The notes under the pieces: generated by a model
Told to the model about the DNA's origin: nothing
What the model saw: only the letters and a program-made list of their open reading frames with translations
Databases searched by the model: none
Shown here: positions 16,593-25,826 of the stretch, piece after piece
Layout: the number at the start of each line of letters is the position of its first letter
Position numbering within the stretch: position 1 is the first letter of the stretch
Program-made: the position numbers and the translations under genes
Assembly: GCF_001689125.2 (NCBI RefSeq)
Contig: NZ_CP015405.2
Location: forward strand, 4,160,501-4,224,500
Direction of reading: 5' to 3'
Source of the DNA: Blautia pseudococcoides
GTDB taxonomy: Bacteria > Bacillota > Clostridia > Lachnospirales > Lachnospiraceae
DNA: 64,000 bases

Positions 16593-17618
16593 TTATTTCC
16601 TTTTCACATATTCCTTTGCCCGTCTCCACTCTTCAATTCCCTGACGGACCGATTTAATTCCTTCTTCCAGAGGCGCAACCTCCACTTCTCTGCCGTCCCG
16701 GAGACATTCAATAAAATATTTGATCTCCGTGTAGTACGGTCCCAGGTTGGAAACATTGATCCCCGCCGAATCATCCTTCACGTTATATTCCCGCTCAAGC
16801 TGGGGATACTCAATGGTTCCGTCATTTTTATAAACTGCCAGCGGTTTTTCCTCCCGCCCGCGGAATACAATACTTGCCTCCTCAAAGCATGCATGGAAAC
16901 TGGCCTCAAAAGGAAGCGCGGAGCTGATATCCCAGATTCCCTCTGTCACTGCAAACACTTTTCCGAATTCATATGTAGTAAAAATCTGGTTGATCATTCC
17001 GGTTTCAAATGCAGTTGCCCTTACATCAAAGGAATCCGGTTCTCCCAGCATATATCTGAGAAAATCCAGGTCATGTACATGGAGGTCCAGAACAACAGAA
17101 CCGCTCTTGTCCTCTTTATGGAACCAGTCCTCAAATCCCCAGGCCGCGTCACCGCTTACCCTCTGCATGGTAATGGATTTCAGCTCACCATATCTGCCTG
17201 TGTCATAACAATCTTTCAGATACCGGTATTCATCAAAGGAACGAACCACCTGGCCCACCATAACCTGCACCTTGTTTCTCGTCTTAGCATCCAGAAGCTT
17301 TTGTGCTTCCTCCTCTTTCAGACATACCGGCTTCTCCACAAACACATTGATCCCTCTGTCCATGGCTGCCACAGCATGTTCTGTGTGAAGATAACTGGGA
17401 AGACAGATATGTACGCTGTCCAGCGTCTCCGCTTCCAGAAGTTCCATGCCCCTCTTGTAGAGTCTGGCGTTCGGCCATTGTTCTGCTGCCTTCTCAAGAA
17501 ATTCCGGCCTGCAGTCTGCCAGGGCTGTTACTTCAACATCCATCTTGGATGACAGTGCTTTCAGCGACAGGTTGTGAGTAGTTCCCATACCTCCGCATCC
17601 GATTAATCCCACTTTCAT
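16593..17618 (-). CDS. Gfo/Idh/MocA-family NAD(P)-dependent sugar oxidoreductase
   Basis: A 341-residue protein with an N-terminal Rossmann domain (MKVGLIGCGGMGTTHN, then ADCRPEF) and the family signature FVEKPVCLKEEEA containing the catalytic Lys of EKP. A C-terminal alpha/beta domain includes VVLDLHVHDLDFLRYMLG with the His-Asp pair. These enzymes oxidise or reduce sugars, sugar alcohols and glycosides. It is the first gene of the minus-strand operon, 120 bases after a strong promoter. It is only distantly like the second Gfo/Idh protein at 20722. Confidence 0.9.
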   Translation of the reverse strand: MKVGLIGCGGMGTTHNLSLKALSSKMDVEVTALADCRPEFLEKAAEQWPNARLYKRGMELLEAETLDSVHICLPSYLHTEHAVAAMDRGINVFVEKPVCLKEEEAQKLLDAKTRNKVQVMVGQVVRSFDEYRYLKDCYDTGRYGELKSITMQRVSGDAAWGFEDWFHKEDKSGSVVLDLHVHDLDFLRYMLGEPDSFDVRATAFETGMINQIFTTYEFGKVFAVTEGIWDISSALPFEASFHACFEEASIVFRGREEKPLAVYKNDGTIEYPQLEREYNVKDDSAGINVSNLGPYYTEIKYFIECLRDGREVEVAPLEEGIKSVRQGIEEWRRAKEYVKRK

Positions 17619-17745
17619 CTCATCATCCTCTTTTCTTTTTGTTTGTCCAGTGACCTTACTAATAAATTTTAAAATTAAAAGCCTCGCCGCCGTTTTAGCT
17701 GTTTTTGGCTTTTGCTGATGTAAAATTTATTCATTTGATAGCTAT

Positions 17746-17774
17746 ACAATAGCATCTGATATCATATATGTCAA
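17746..17774 (-). promoter_or_regulatory. Promoter of the second sugar operon
   Basis: On the minus strand TTGACA (17769-17774) and TATTGT (17746-17751) are separated by 17 bases. ATAGCTATAC overlaps the -10 region (about 17739-17748) and recurs near 17832-17841, making it a candidate site for one of the adjacent ROK regulators. Confidence 0.7.
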
Positions 17775-18011
17775 TATATTTTTACGTCTTTGTTGGCACT
17801 TAATGTAATTTACGACATTTTCAACATTTTATAGCTATACTTTTTGTGCATATTTTATATTGTTCTGCCTTATTCCTATGACATTACAATTTATTTCCAC
17901 TATTTTCCTTCTTCCATCAATCATATTCATAGTATATCATGGCTCACATTCATCATTTCATGTAAAAATCTTCATATCTCCCATCTTTTATGTGACTTTT
18001 CACAAATAATA

Positions 18012-18040
18012 TTGCATATCTTCTAGTTTTATGGTAGCAT
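18012..18040 (+). promoter_or_regulatory. Promoter of the tandem ROK regulator genes
   Basis: TTGCAT (18012-18017) and TAGCAT (18035-18040) are separated by 17 bases, about 50 bases before the first ROK start. Confidence 0.5.
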
Positions 18041-18089
18041 TCAATTAATAATACCACTTTACAATTGAACTCACAGAGGAGGTGAGCAT

Positions 18090-19295
18090 ACGAAACTTCT
18101 GACACAGCAGGTGATCAAGAACACCAATATGAAACACCTGTATTCCTCCATATACATCGAAAACGGAATATCACGCACAGAACTGGCCAGACGGACCCAT
18201 CTCAGCAAAACCACTGTATCCACACTGGTGGACGAACTGATCGAGGGGGAGTTTATTGCCGATGAAGGTACCTCCCACTCCGATTGCGTCGGCAGAAAGC
18301 CCAACTGCCTGAAGGCACAGACAAACCAACACTATGTGATCGTCATAAGCTGGGTGGACAATATTGCAGAGGCCCATGTGGTGGATGTAGCCGGCACCTC
18401 TGTCTACAGTACACGTTTAAAACTAGAAAAAGGACAGACCTATATCTCCCTGTCAAAGATCTGCGTTTGCAGGGATATCCTGTCCAAGTTTGATCCAAAA
18501 CGGATTCTGGGCATCTGTGTTGTAGTGTCTGCCATGATAGATGCGGTGCGAAACGAGATATATTCCACAACCCTGAGCCTTGGCCCGGGAGGAGGCGGTA
18601 ATCTCATACATGAACTGAGCTTTGCCTTTCCGGATTATCCCGTAGCCCTGCTGGAGGACACTGCCTGCTATGCCTACGCGGAAAAAATATATACGCAGGT
18701 CAAAGAAAAAAACTTTGCTTTCATTAATTTCGGACGGGGCATCGGCGCAACCATATTTATAGAAGGGAACATGCTGGGCAAGGCCAGCGGCTCTGTCACC
18801 CAGTTCGGGCATTATTCGGTCACTCCCAAAGGCCCCTTATGTATATGCGGCAACCACGGCTGCCTGGAGGCCATGTTCTCGGAATCGCAGATAAAGGCCC
18901 GTCTGGAAGAGTCAGGCAAAAAAAGCTGCCTCCTGGGACGCGCGGCCATTACATTTGAGGATTTGGGCAAAGCCGCGCTCTACAAAGATCCCGCCGCCAT
19001 CCACACACTGGAGATAATGGCCAGGGACCTGGCGCTGGCGCTGAGCAACTTGATCTGTATTGTAAACCCGGAACTTATTATCCTGGGAGGAAAAGGGCAG
19101 CATCTAGGTACATTATTTTTGGAGGAGGTACAGAGTTCACTGAGAGATGTAGGGTTCCGGCGAATGGTAGACTTTTCCGGATTAAGGTATTCCCAGCTTC
19201 AAAGCGATGCCTATCTAAACGGTGCCATGAAATATTTCTTTGACACCTATTATTCCTTCCTGGAACCAAAGCCAGGCGCCTTCTATATCGGATGA
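18090..19295 (+). CDS. ROK-family transcriptional regulator 1, apparent ACG start
   Basis: A NagC/XylR-type regulator with an N-terminal winged helix (SRTELARRTHLSKTTVSTLV) and a ROK domain. The zinc motif GHYSVTPKGPLCICGNHGCLE is intact and FINFGRGIGATIF corresponds to the second phosphate-binding loop. A good Shine-Dalgarno (AGGAGG, seven bases) precedes ACG at 18090. Reading from it gives TKLLTQQVIKNTN, colinear with MKLVNQQLIKNTN at the ATG of the adjacent paralogue. The first conventional start is GTG at 18111, which has no proper site. The protein is about 401 residues from ACG or 394 from GTG. It is divergent from the sugar operon it may control. Confidence 0.85.
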   Translation, partial: TKLLTQQVIKNTNMKHLYSSIYIENGISRTELARRTHLSKTTVSTLVDELIEGEFIADEGTSHSDCVGRKPNCLKAQTNQHYVIVISWVDNIAEAHVVDVAGTSVYSTRLKLEKGQTYISLSKICVCRDILSKFDPKRILGICVVVSAMIDAVRNEIYSTTLSLGPGGGGNLIHELSFAFPDYPVALLEDTACYAYAEKIYTQVKEKNFAFINFGRGIGATIFIEGNMLGKASGSVTQFGHYSVTPKGPLCICGNHGCLEAMFSESQIKARLEESGKKSCLLGRAAITFEDLGKAALYKDPAAIHTLEIMARDLALALSNLICIVNPELIILGGKGQHLGTLFLEEVQSSLRDVGFRRMVDFSGLRYSQLQSDAYLNGAMKYFFDTYYSFLEPKPGAFYIG

Positions 19296-19391
19296 CGGCA
19301 CAGCCGGAATTCCACAAAGTGTTTTCATGCAGAACACAGGATTTTATTTGTTCCTAATGCTTTTTTGTGATATGTTTAGAGTAAGTCAATT

Positions 19392-19434
19392 GTTACCGTC
19401 CCATGGGCTGCGCGCTGCAGGCCTGTCACGTAAC
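19392..19434. repeat. Possible short GTTAC...GTAAC palindromic element
   Basis: A 43-bp intergenic segment starts GTTACCGTCC and ends GTCACGTAAC. The flanking octamers AGTCAATT and AGGATATT agree at five of eight positions. It resembles the GTWAC-ended family described at 30535 and 60757, but the arms are shorter, so the link is tentative. Confidence 0.35.
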
Positions 19435-19472
19435 AGGATATTATTAATGAAGCAAAGGGAAAGCAGGATACT

Positions 19473-20669
19473 ATGAAACTAGTCAATCAACAATTAATCA
19501 AAAATACCAATTTAAAACAGCTTTACAATTCCATCTACCAAAACCCCGGAACGTCAAGAGCACAGTTGTCCAAAGACTCTCATTTGAGCAAAACTGCTGT
19601 CTCCTCACTGGTGGATGAATTGATCGCCCGAAAGTTTGTATATGATTCAGGGACAGGGGGAAGCACCACTGTGGGACGAAAGCCCAACAGCCTGCTCCTC
19701 CGTGCGGAGCAGTATTATGTAGCCGTGGTCTGTCTGGAGGAAGATAAGCTAAACGCAGCCCTGGTAGACATTACCGGGGCCTCCTTACTGCCTGCGCAGA
19801 TGGATGTTTCCTCACCGGAGGTTTATATCCCCCTGTGCCGGGATTACATACAGCAGACAGTGCTTGGACAGATCCAAAAGGAACAGCTGCTGGGAATCTG
19901 CATTGTGGTGCCTGCCATGATAGACCCTGACAAAAGAGAGATATTCGCCACAACCTTAAATCTTCCGCAAATGGATTTTGTGGGGGATATACAGCGTGCC
20001 TTCTCTGATTTTTCCGTCAACATACTAAATGATACTGCCTGCTTTGCTTACGCGGAAAAAGTCTACACACAGATTACAGAACAGGATTTCGCCTTTATAA
20101 ACTTCGGAAAAGGTATCGGAGCCACACTCTTCATCCGGAATGAAATGCTGGGGCACGCCTGTGCCTCTTACACGCAGTTTGGACACTATTCCATCAATCC
20201 CAAGGGAAAATTATGTTCCTGCGGAAACAGGGGATGCCTGGAACTGATGATAGGGGAGGGTTCCTTAAAGGACAGGATCGCCCAGACCGGCAGCAGTCCG
20301 GCATTTAAAAAATCATCCCCTGTCACATACGCGGATTTAGGACAGGCCAGCGTATACGGGGATGTGGTCTCCCGTAAGTTGATACGCGATATCGCCGATG
20401 AATTTTCCCAGGCACTGTGCAATCTGATCTGTATGGTGCACCCGAAGCTGATCATTATAGGGGGCAAGGGAAAAGACCTGGGACCAGTATTTTTACAGGA
20501 GATACAGGAATGTCTGCACACGACCGGTTTCCGCCGCATGGTAGATTCTGTCAGCGTGCGGTACAGCCTTCTGGATTCCGGCGCCCTGTACAATGGTGCC
20601 ATGAAGTATTTTTTTGATATTCATTATAATTTTACACAGGAGATGGACGGAAGCTTTTTCATCGGATAA
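19473..20669 (+). CDS. ROK-family transcriptional regulator 2 (paralogue of regulator 1)
   Basis: A 398-residue protein clearly homologous along its whole length to the preceding ROK regulator. The winged helix contains SRAQLSKDSHLSKTAVSSLV, and the ROK domain contains FINFGKGIGATLFI and the zinc motif GHYSINPKGKLCSCGNRGCLE. Both proteins end in a nearly identical segment (FRRMVD, then YNGAMKYFFD). The pair arose by tandem duplication, and divergent helix regions suggest different operators or inducers. The ATG follows GCAGGATACT. It is followed after 52 bases by a Gfo/Idh gene, probably co-transcribed. Confidence 0.9.
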   Translation: MKLVNQQLIKNTNLKQLYNSIYQNPGTSRAQLSKDSHLSKTAVSSLVDELIARKFVYDSGTGGSTTVGRKPNSLLLRAEQYYVAVVCLEEDKLNAALVDITGASLLPAQMDVSSPEVYIPLCRDYIQQTVLGQIQKEQLLGICIVVPAMIDPDKREIFATTLNLPQMDFVGDIQRAFSDFSVNILNDTACFAYAEKVYTQITEQDFAFINFGKGIGATLFIRNEMLGHACASYTQFGHYSINPKGKLCSCGNRGCLELMIGEGSLKDRIAQTGSSPAFKKSSPVTYADLGQASVYGDVVSRKLIRDIADEFSQALCNLICMVHPKLIIIGGKGKDLGPVFLQEIQECLHTTGFRRMVDSVSVRYSLLDSGALYNGAMKYFFDIHYNFTQEMDGSFFIG

Positions 20670-20721
20670 AAGGGTTACGCCCGAACGCGCCCATTTCCTT
20701 ATATGATAACGGAGGTATGAA

Positions 20722-21780
20722 ATGAAAAAACTCAGAGCTGCAATTATGGGCTGCGGAAGGATTTCCGTCTGCTACGAGGACGCGTTTAGGCGTCTTACGG
20801 ATCATGTGGAGCTTGTATGCGCCATAGATATTGACCAGGAGAAGGCAAAGGCCTTCGCGGAAAAATTCAATTGCCACTACTGCACAGACCTGGAAACCGC
20901 GCTGCCGTATGATCTTGATGTGATACACCTATGCCTTCCCCACTACCTGCATCCGGTCATGGCTGTAAAGGCTATGGAGGCAGGACTCCATGTTCTGACA
21001 GAAAAACCCATAGCCATTTCCCTGCAGGATGCGGATAAGATGATGGAGGCACAGCAGCGCACAGGAAAAAAACTGGGCGTCATATTCCAGACCAGATATA
21101 CAAAAAGTGTGGAAAAACTCAAAGAACTTATGGATGCCGGATATTTCGGACGCATCCTCTCTGCCCGCTCTTATCTTACCTGGAACCGTCCCCGCACCTA
21201 CTATGAGGGAAGCGACTGGAAAGGCACCTGGGACAGAGAGGGCGGCGGCGTGCTCATTGACCAGGCCATACACAGCATGGACCGGGTACGCTACATGCTG
21301 GGCAGCGATATTGAATGGATCGACGGAAGCATACACAACCACTGCCATGATACGGTAAAGGTGGAGGATGCCGCCGAGGCTGCCATCCAGTTTAAAAACG
21401 GCTGTATCTACAATCTCTATGCCTGCAATTCCTACGCCTCAGACGCTCCCATCACCATTGAATTCCAGGGAGAGAAAGGGCGCTGCGGCCTGATACAGGA
21501 TATGGGATTCTATGAGGCAGAGGGCTGTTACACTGAGATCCGCAACACTTACGAGACCACCAATGTAGGGCCGGATTACTGGGGCAGCAGCCATCATCTG
21601 CAGCTCAGAGACTTTTATGAGTCCATACTTCTTCACCGTCCTGTGGCGATAGATGCCATGGAGGGAAGAAAAACACTAGAGATGGTAAAAGGGATCTATT
21701 TGTCCTCTCTGAAAAGAGAACGAGTTTATCTTCCATTTGAGGATGTATGTTATAAGGATGTGGATATCCCTGTTGAGTAG
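20722..21780 (+). CDS. Gfo/Idh/MocA-family oxidoreductase 2
   Basis: A 352-residue NAD(P)-dependent oxidoreductase. The Rossmann domain has AAIMGCGRISVCYEDAF and AIDIDQEKAKAFAEKF. The EKP motif is TEKPIAISLQDADKM, and the C-terminal domain has GGGVLIDQAIHSMDRVRYMLG with the His typical of the catalytic site. The substrate is unknown. Its position after the two ROK regulators and opposite the oxidoreductase/importer operon suggests that both dehydrogenases act on sugars brought in by that system. ATG at 20722 follows ACGGAGGTATGAA. Confidence 0.9.
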   Translation: MKKLRAAIMGCGRISVCYEDAFRRLTDHVELVCAIDIDQEKAKAFAEKFNCHYCTDLETALPYDLDVIHLCLPHYLHPVMAVKAMEAGLHVLTEKPIAISLQDADKMMEAQQRTGKKLGVIFQTRYTKSVEKLKELMDAGYFGRILSARSYLTWNRPRTYYEGSDWKGTWDREGGGVLIDQAIHSMDRVRYMLGSDIEWIDGSIHNHCHDTVKVEDAAEAAIQFKNGCIYNLYACNSYASDAPITIEFQGEKGRCGLIQDMGFYEAEGCYTEIRNTYETTNVGPDYWGSSHHLQLRDFYESILLHRPVAIDAMEGRKTLEMVKGIYLSSLKRERVYLPFEDVCYKDVDIPVE

Positions 21781-21814
21781 AAAGAGAAAATCCGGGCGAT
21801 AAGATACCATTTAA

Positions 21815-21864
21815 AACCAGAAAACGGCGCAGCCGCAATGCTGCACCGTCTTCTGGTTCTTTTT
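21815..21864. terminator. Bidirectional terminator between oxidoreductase 2 and oligo-1,6-glucosidase
   Basis: AACCAGAA with GGCGCAG pairs with CTGCACC and TTCTGGTT around a short loop. The plus strand continues TTCTTTTT and the minus strand TTTTAAATGG. It separates two convergent units. Confidence 0.8.
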
Positions 21865-21878
21865 ATTGTGTATATAGT

Positions 21879-23537
21879 TTACATCACATACACAGCCGCC
21901 TCATAAGGCCGCATCATCCGGTCTTCCAGAGCCGCATCTCCTTTATAATTGTCGATCAACAGCGCAGCTCCGCCGGCATTTAACCCTTCCGGCATATGGA
22001 AAGGAACCTTATGTTCCGTAAAGTTCAGGACCACGAACATTTTTTTGTCTTCATAATTTCTTTCATATATATAAAGGCTTTCATTCTCCGGCTCATACTC
22101 CCTGAAATCTCCGTACACAGCCACTTCATTTGCCTTGCGCATCTGAATCAGGCTCTTCATATAATAGAATATAGAATCCGGGTCCTCCAGCGCTTCTTTT
22201 ACATTTATCTCCTTATAGTTGGGGTTCACCTTCAGCCACGGTGTACCCACGGTGAATCCGGCATGTTGGCTGTCATCCCACTGCATAGGCGTCCTGGCGT
22301 TATCCCGGGAGCGGAAACGAATGGCATCCAGCAGAACCTCCGGATCCGCATCCCCGTTGACAACACGTTCCTTCCAAAGGTTCTTAACCTCAATGTCATT
22401 GTAATCCTCAATGGAATCAAAATGCACATTGGTCATCCCGATCTCTTCCCCCTGATAAATGTACGGTGTCCCCTGCATGGTCAGAAGCATGGTGTACAGC
22501 ATTTTCTGGCTCTCTTTGCGGAACGCTTTGTCATTTCCCCTGCGGGAAACCGTTCTCGGCTGGTCATGGTTGGTCCAGTATAAGCTGTTCCACGCCTTAT
22601 CCTGCAGAGCGGTCTGCCATTTGCTGAAGCAGGCTTTCAGCTCCGGAAGGGGCACCTTCCGGTAACTATACCGCTCAGGACCGCAGTCCAGAACATTTTG
22701 CTCAAACTGGAATACCATATTCAGCTCCGTACCCTCATTGTTTGCATAACGGAGGGCATGTTCCAGAGGTACATCCGGGGTCTCACCAACTGTCATAATA
22801 TCATATTTGGACAGAACTTCCCGGTTCATTTCCTGCAGGAACTCATGGATCCTTGGACCGTCCTGGAAGTGCTCGGTGCCGGTTATCTCAGCCGGCTTTC
22901 CATCCGGCAGCCCAGGCGTCTTGGAAAACAGGCTTACAACATCCATACGGAAACCGTCACATCCCATATCCAGCCAGAATTTCATCATATCGTAGATCTC
23001 ACCGCGCAGCTTAGGATTCTCCCAGTTCAGATCCGGCTGTTTCTTTGAAAACAGATGCAGATAATACTGGTCTGTAGTCTCATCATATTCCCATGCGGGA
23101 CCGTAAAAATAGGAAGTCCAGTTATTCGGCTCTTTCCCGTCCTTGCCGTCTCTCCAAATATAGTAATCCCTGTATGGATTCTCCTTTGATCTTCTGGATT
23201 CCGCAAACCACTGATGCTCATCTGAGGAATGGTTGACTACCAGGTCCATGACCAATTTCATACCTCTGTCATGGATCCCGGCAAGCATTTCCCTGAAATC
23301 ATCCATGTTTCCAAACTCATCCATAATATCCCTGTAATCAGAGATATCATATCCATTATCATCATTAGGCGATTTATAACAGGGAGACATCCAGATCACA
23401 TCAATGCCAAGCTCTTTCAGGTAATCCAGCCTGCTGATCACGCCCTGCAGGTCTCCGATCCCATCCCCATTGGAATCCATAAAGCTTCTGGGATATATCT
23501 GGTATACAACCGCCTCTTTCCACCACGCGTTTTCCAT
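21879..23537 (-). CDS. malL: Oligo-1,6-glucosidase (isomaltase), glycoside hydrolase family 13
   Basis: A 552-residue cytoplasmic GH13 enzyme of the oligo-1,6-glucosidase/maltase group. Region II reads DGFRMDV with nucleophile Asp199, the acid/base is Glu252 in VGETPDV, and the stabilising Asp325 lies in WTNHDQPR. The residue after the nucleophile is Val200. In this family Val at that position marks alpha-1,6 specificity, while Thr or Ala marks alpha-1,4. The predicted substrates are isomaltose, isomalto-oligosaccharides, panose and dextrin branches. It is the last gene of the operon with a CUT1 importer under a LacI-type operator. ATG at 23537 follows GGAAGGAGAACAGT. Confidence 0.93.
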   Translation of the reverse strand: MENAWWKEAVVYQIYPRSFMDSNGDGIGDLQGVISRLDYLKELGIDVIWMSPCYKSPNDDNGYDISDYRDIMDEFGNMDDFREMLAGIHDRGMKLVMDLVVNHSSDEHQWFAESRRSKENPYRDYYIWRDGKDGKEPNNWTSYFYGPAWEYDETTDQYYLHLFSKKQPDLNWENPKLRGEIYDMMKFWLDMGCDGFRMDVVSLFSKTPGLPDGKPAEITGTEHFQDGPRIHEFLQEMNREVLSKYDIMTVGETPDVPLEHALRYANNEGTELNMVFQFEQNVLDCGPERYSYRKVPLPELKACFSKWQTALQDKAWNSLYWTNHDQPRTVSRRGNDKAFRKESQKMLYTMLLTMQGTPYIYQGEEIGMTNVHFDSIEDYNDIEVKNLWKERVVNGDADPEVLLDAIRFRSRDNARTPMQWDDSQHAGFTVGTPWLKVNPNYKEINVKEALEDPDSIFYYMKSLIQMRKANEVAVYGDFREYEPENESLYIYERNYEDKKMFVVLNFTEHKVPFHMPEGLNAGGAALLIDNYKGDAALEDRMMRPYEAAVYVM

Positions 23538-23613
23538 ACTGTTCTCCTTCCAACTTTTATTTGCAACTGCTCTGTATCTTTATAACTGTCCTTTACGGCA
23601 GCATTGATCATTC

Positions 23614-24444
23614 TTATTCTTTTACTGCACCGTTGGATATACCTGCCACGATCTGCTTCTGGAACAAAAGTACGATCAAAAGTGTCGGTATGACCACCAC
23701 CACCGTGGCCGCTGCGATCTGGCTCCAGAATACTGTAAACTGGTCCTTCAAATAACTCAGACGCACAGGAACCGTCTGGATCTTTTCGTCAATGTTCAGA
23801 GTACAGGATAACAGATACTCATTCCATGCAGCAATAAAACTCATGATTGCCGTGGTAAATACACCGGGAGCCGCAATGGGGAAAATAATCCTCCAAAGCA
23901 TTCCCCATGTGGAGCAGCCGTCAATCTTTGCCGCCTCCTCCAGGGCCAGCGGAACCTGATTAAAATGGGCAACCATGATCCACACCGCACTTGGCAGGGT
24001 TATTGTGGAGTACGCCAGGCAGACCCAGTATGTATTCAGAATGTCCAGTTTATAGAACATATTAAATATAGGTCCCACAACGATCATCTGCGGGAACATG
24101 GCAACTGCCAGGATCAGCCCCATAAGAAGGGCTTTTCCCTTAAATTTAAACCTTGAGATAATATACGCGGACATGGAAGCCACAACTACCACATAGAATG
24201 TGGTGGCTGCTGACATCACAAAACTGTTTACGATCGCCCGGAGCATTCCTTTCTCGAAAATAACGGTCTTGTAATTATCAAGCGTAGGATTCTCTGCAAT
24301 GATTCGGTAACAGTTGGCTCCGAAAATTTCCGATTCCGGTTTAAAAGAACTGATCAAGATCCAGAAGAAAGGAAATACTGTGATCAGCAGAAAGATAACC
24401 ACAAAAATCCAGCAGACTATATTAAATGTTTTATTCTTACTCAT
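23614..24444 (-). CDS. Sugar ABC transporter permease, MalG type (isomaltoside operon)
   Basis: A 276-residue permease with six membrane segments, first at IVCWIFVVIFLLITVFPFFW. The EAA loop is LEEAAKIDGCSTWGMLWRI, and the C-terminus QIVAGISNGAVKE fits the CUT1 MalG group. It lies 15 bases after the MalF-type gene and 76 bases before the oligo-1,6-glucosidase gene. The start follows GGGGAGGAAGGAAA. Confidence 0.92.
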   Translation of the reverse strand: MSKNKTFNIVCWIFVVIFLLITVFPFFWILISSFKPESEIFGANCYRIIAENPTLDNYKTVIFEKGMLRAIVNSFVMSAATTFYVVVVASMSAYIISRFKFKGKALLMGLILAVAMFPQMIVVGPIFNMFYKLDILNTYWVCLAYSTITLPSAVWIMVAHFNQVPLALEEAAKIDGCSTWGMLWRIIFPIAAPGVFTTAIMSFIAAWNEYLLSCTLNIDEKIQTVPVRLSYLKDQFTVFWSQIAAATVVVVIPTLLIVLLFQKQIVAGISNGAVKE

Positions 24445-24459
24445 TTTCCTTCCTCCCCT

Positions 24460-25689
24460 CTAATCATTATTGATCACTTCCGCACCCAGCACCTTCACGT
24501 AAAGCACTGCTATGACTGCAACGCAGACCGCCATTCCCATAACCACTACTGAACCGTATCCGTAATTACTCTGTCCGAACATAAGCTTGTAAGAGTACAC
24601 GGAGAGGGATTCTGTTCCGTTTCCGGGGCCGCCTCCTGTCAAAATAGCGATCAAATCGTATACACGGAACGCATCCATGGTACGGAACAAAAGCGCTACA
24701 AGAAGACTTGGCTTGATCAGCGGAAGGGTGATCCTGAAAAATGTCTTGATAGGACCGGCGCCGTCAATGGAAGCGCTCTCATACAGGCCTCTGTCTATTA
24801 CCTGCAGACCGGCAAGGAGAAGCAGCGCCATATAGGGAGCTGTTTTCCATACATCGGAGATAACAACAGATGTCATAGCGCCGTTTGCTGTCAAAAGCAT
24901 TGCGGACTGTTTGGGAATCAATCCGATGACAGAGAATATCTTGGATATGACACCATAACTTCCGTCATACATATAACTCCAGATCATAGCCGACACAGCC
25001 GTTGGGATTGCCCATGGAATCAGAGCGATCGTACGGACAGCGCCGATACCTTTAATAGCCTTATCCATAATAAGAGCCAGGATCATGCCGATCACAAGCT
25101 CGATGGCTACTGATATAACGGTAAACAGCAGTGTGTGAAGCAGTGCCTTAAAGAATCTTGTGTCTGTAAACAGTTTTCCAAATCCTTTCAGCCCGATAAA
25201 GTTTGACTCCACCACGCAGGAGTCCATATCATCCAGGATCTGAGGCATACCATCCCTGTTATACATATCCAAATCTGCATTTCTGTCATAAATGGCTGTA
25301 AGTCTTTCTCTGGTATCCTTATTAAAGGCCTTTATCTCCTCAATGGTTTCCGAGGAAACTTTTTCCACGCCTTTGGAGTCTTTATATTCCTTCTGCAGCT
25401 CATCTGCTTCCGCTTTGATCGCTTCAAACTCAGCCACATCTTCACTGCTCAGTCCCTCAGTGGCCATATCGGTTTCTATAAACCAGCTCACATAGCCCAA
25501 ATCCTGCGCATATAACTCTCCGTTCAACTGCTGGGACATATAGAAGCTATTGTGCTGCTGGTCATTGGTCCTGTAATCAAACAGCGTATACATCAGGGAT
25601 GTAACAATAGGATATATGGAAAATATACCGATAAAGATCAGCAGCGGAAGAATGAACAGGAATTGTTTGAACGTCATTCTTTTTATCAT
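24460..25689 (-). CDS. Sugar ABC transporter permease, MalF type with large extracytoplasmic loop
   Basis: A 409-residue permease, about 100 residues longer than the two other MalF-type proteins here. The extra length is a hydrophilic, Glu- and Lys-rich insert between the first membrane segment (about residues 8-37) and the next (about 185-210), comparable to the P2 loop of E. coli MalF, which contacts the binding protein. The EAA loop is LYESASIDGAGPIKTFF. The importer has no ATPase gene of its own. ATG at 25689 follows AGAGAGGGTAGATC. Confidence 0.92.
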   Translation of the reverse strand: MIKRMTFKQFLFILPLLIFIGIFSIYPIVTSLMYTLFDYRTNDQQHNSFYMSQQLNGELYAQDLGYVSWFIETDMATEGLSSEDVAEFEAIKAEADELQKEYKDSKGVEKVSSETIEEIKAFNKDTRERLTAIYDRNADLDMYNRDGMPQILDDMDSCVVESNFIGLKGFGKLFTDTRFFKALLHTLLFTVISVAIELVIGMILALIMDKAIKGIGAVRTIALIPWAIPTAVSAMIWSYMYDGSYGVISKIFSVIGLIPKQSAMLLTANGAMTSVVISDVWKTAPYMALLLLAGLQVIDRGLYESASIDGAGPIKTFFRITLPLIKPSLLVALLFRTMDAFRVYDLIAILTGGGPGNGTESLSVYSYKLMFGQSNYGYGSVVVMGMAVCVAVIAVLYVKVLGAEVINND

Positions 25690-25826
25690 GATCTACCCTC
25701 TCTTCCGAACAAAACAAAGGTGCCGTATTAAGTCAATGACATATATTTGTATATGTAGTAACGCCTGACACGACACCCCTTCTCTCACTCAAATCATTTG
25801 TTTCTGTGCGGATATCTGCACACTTT

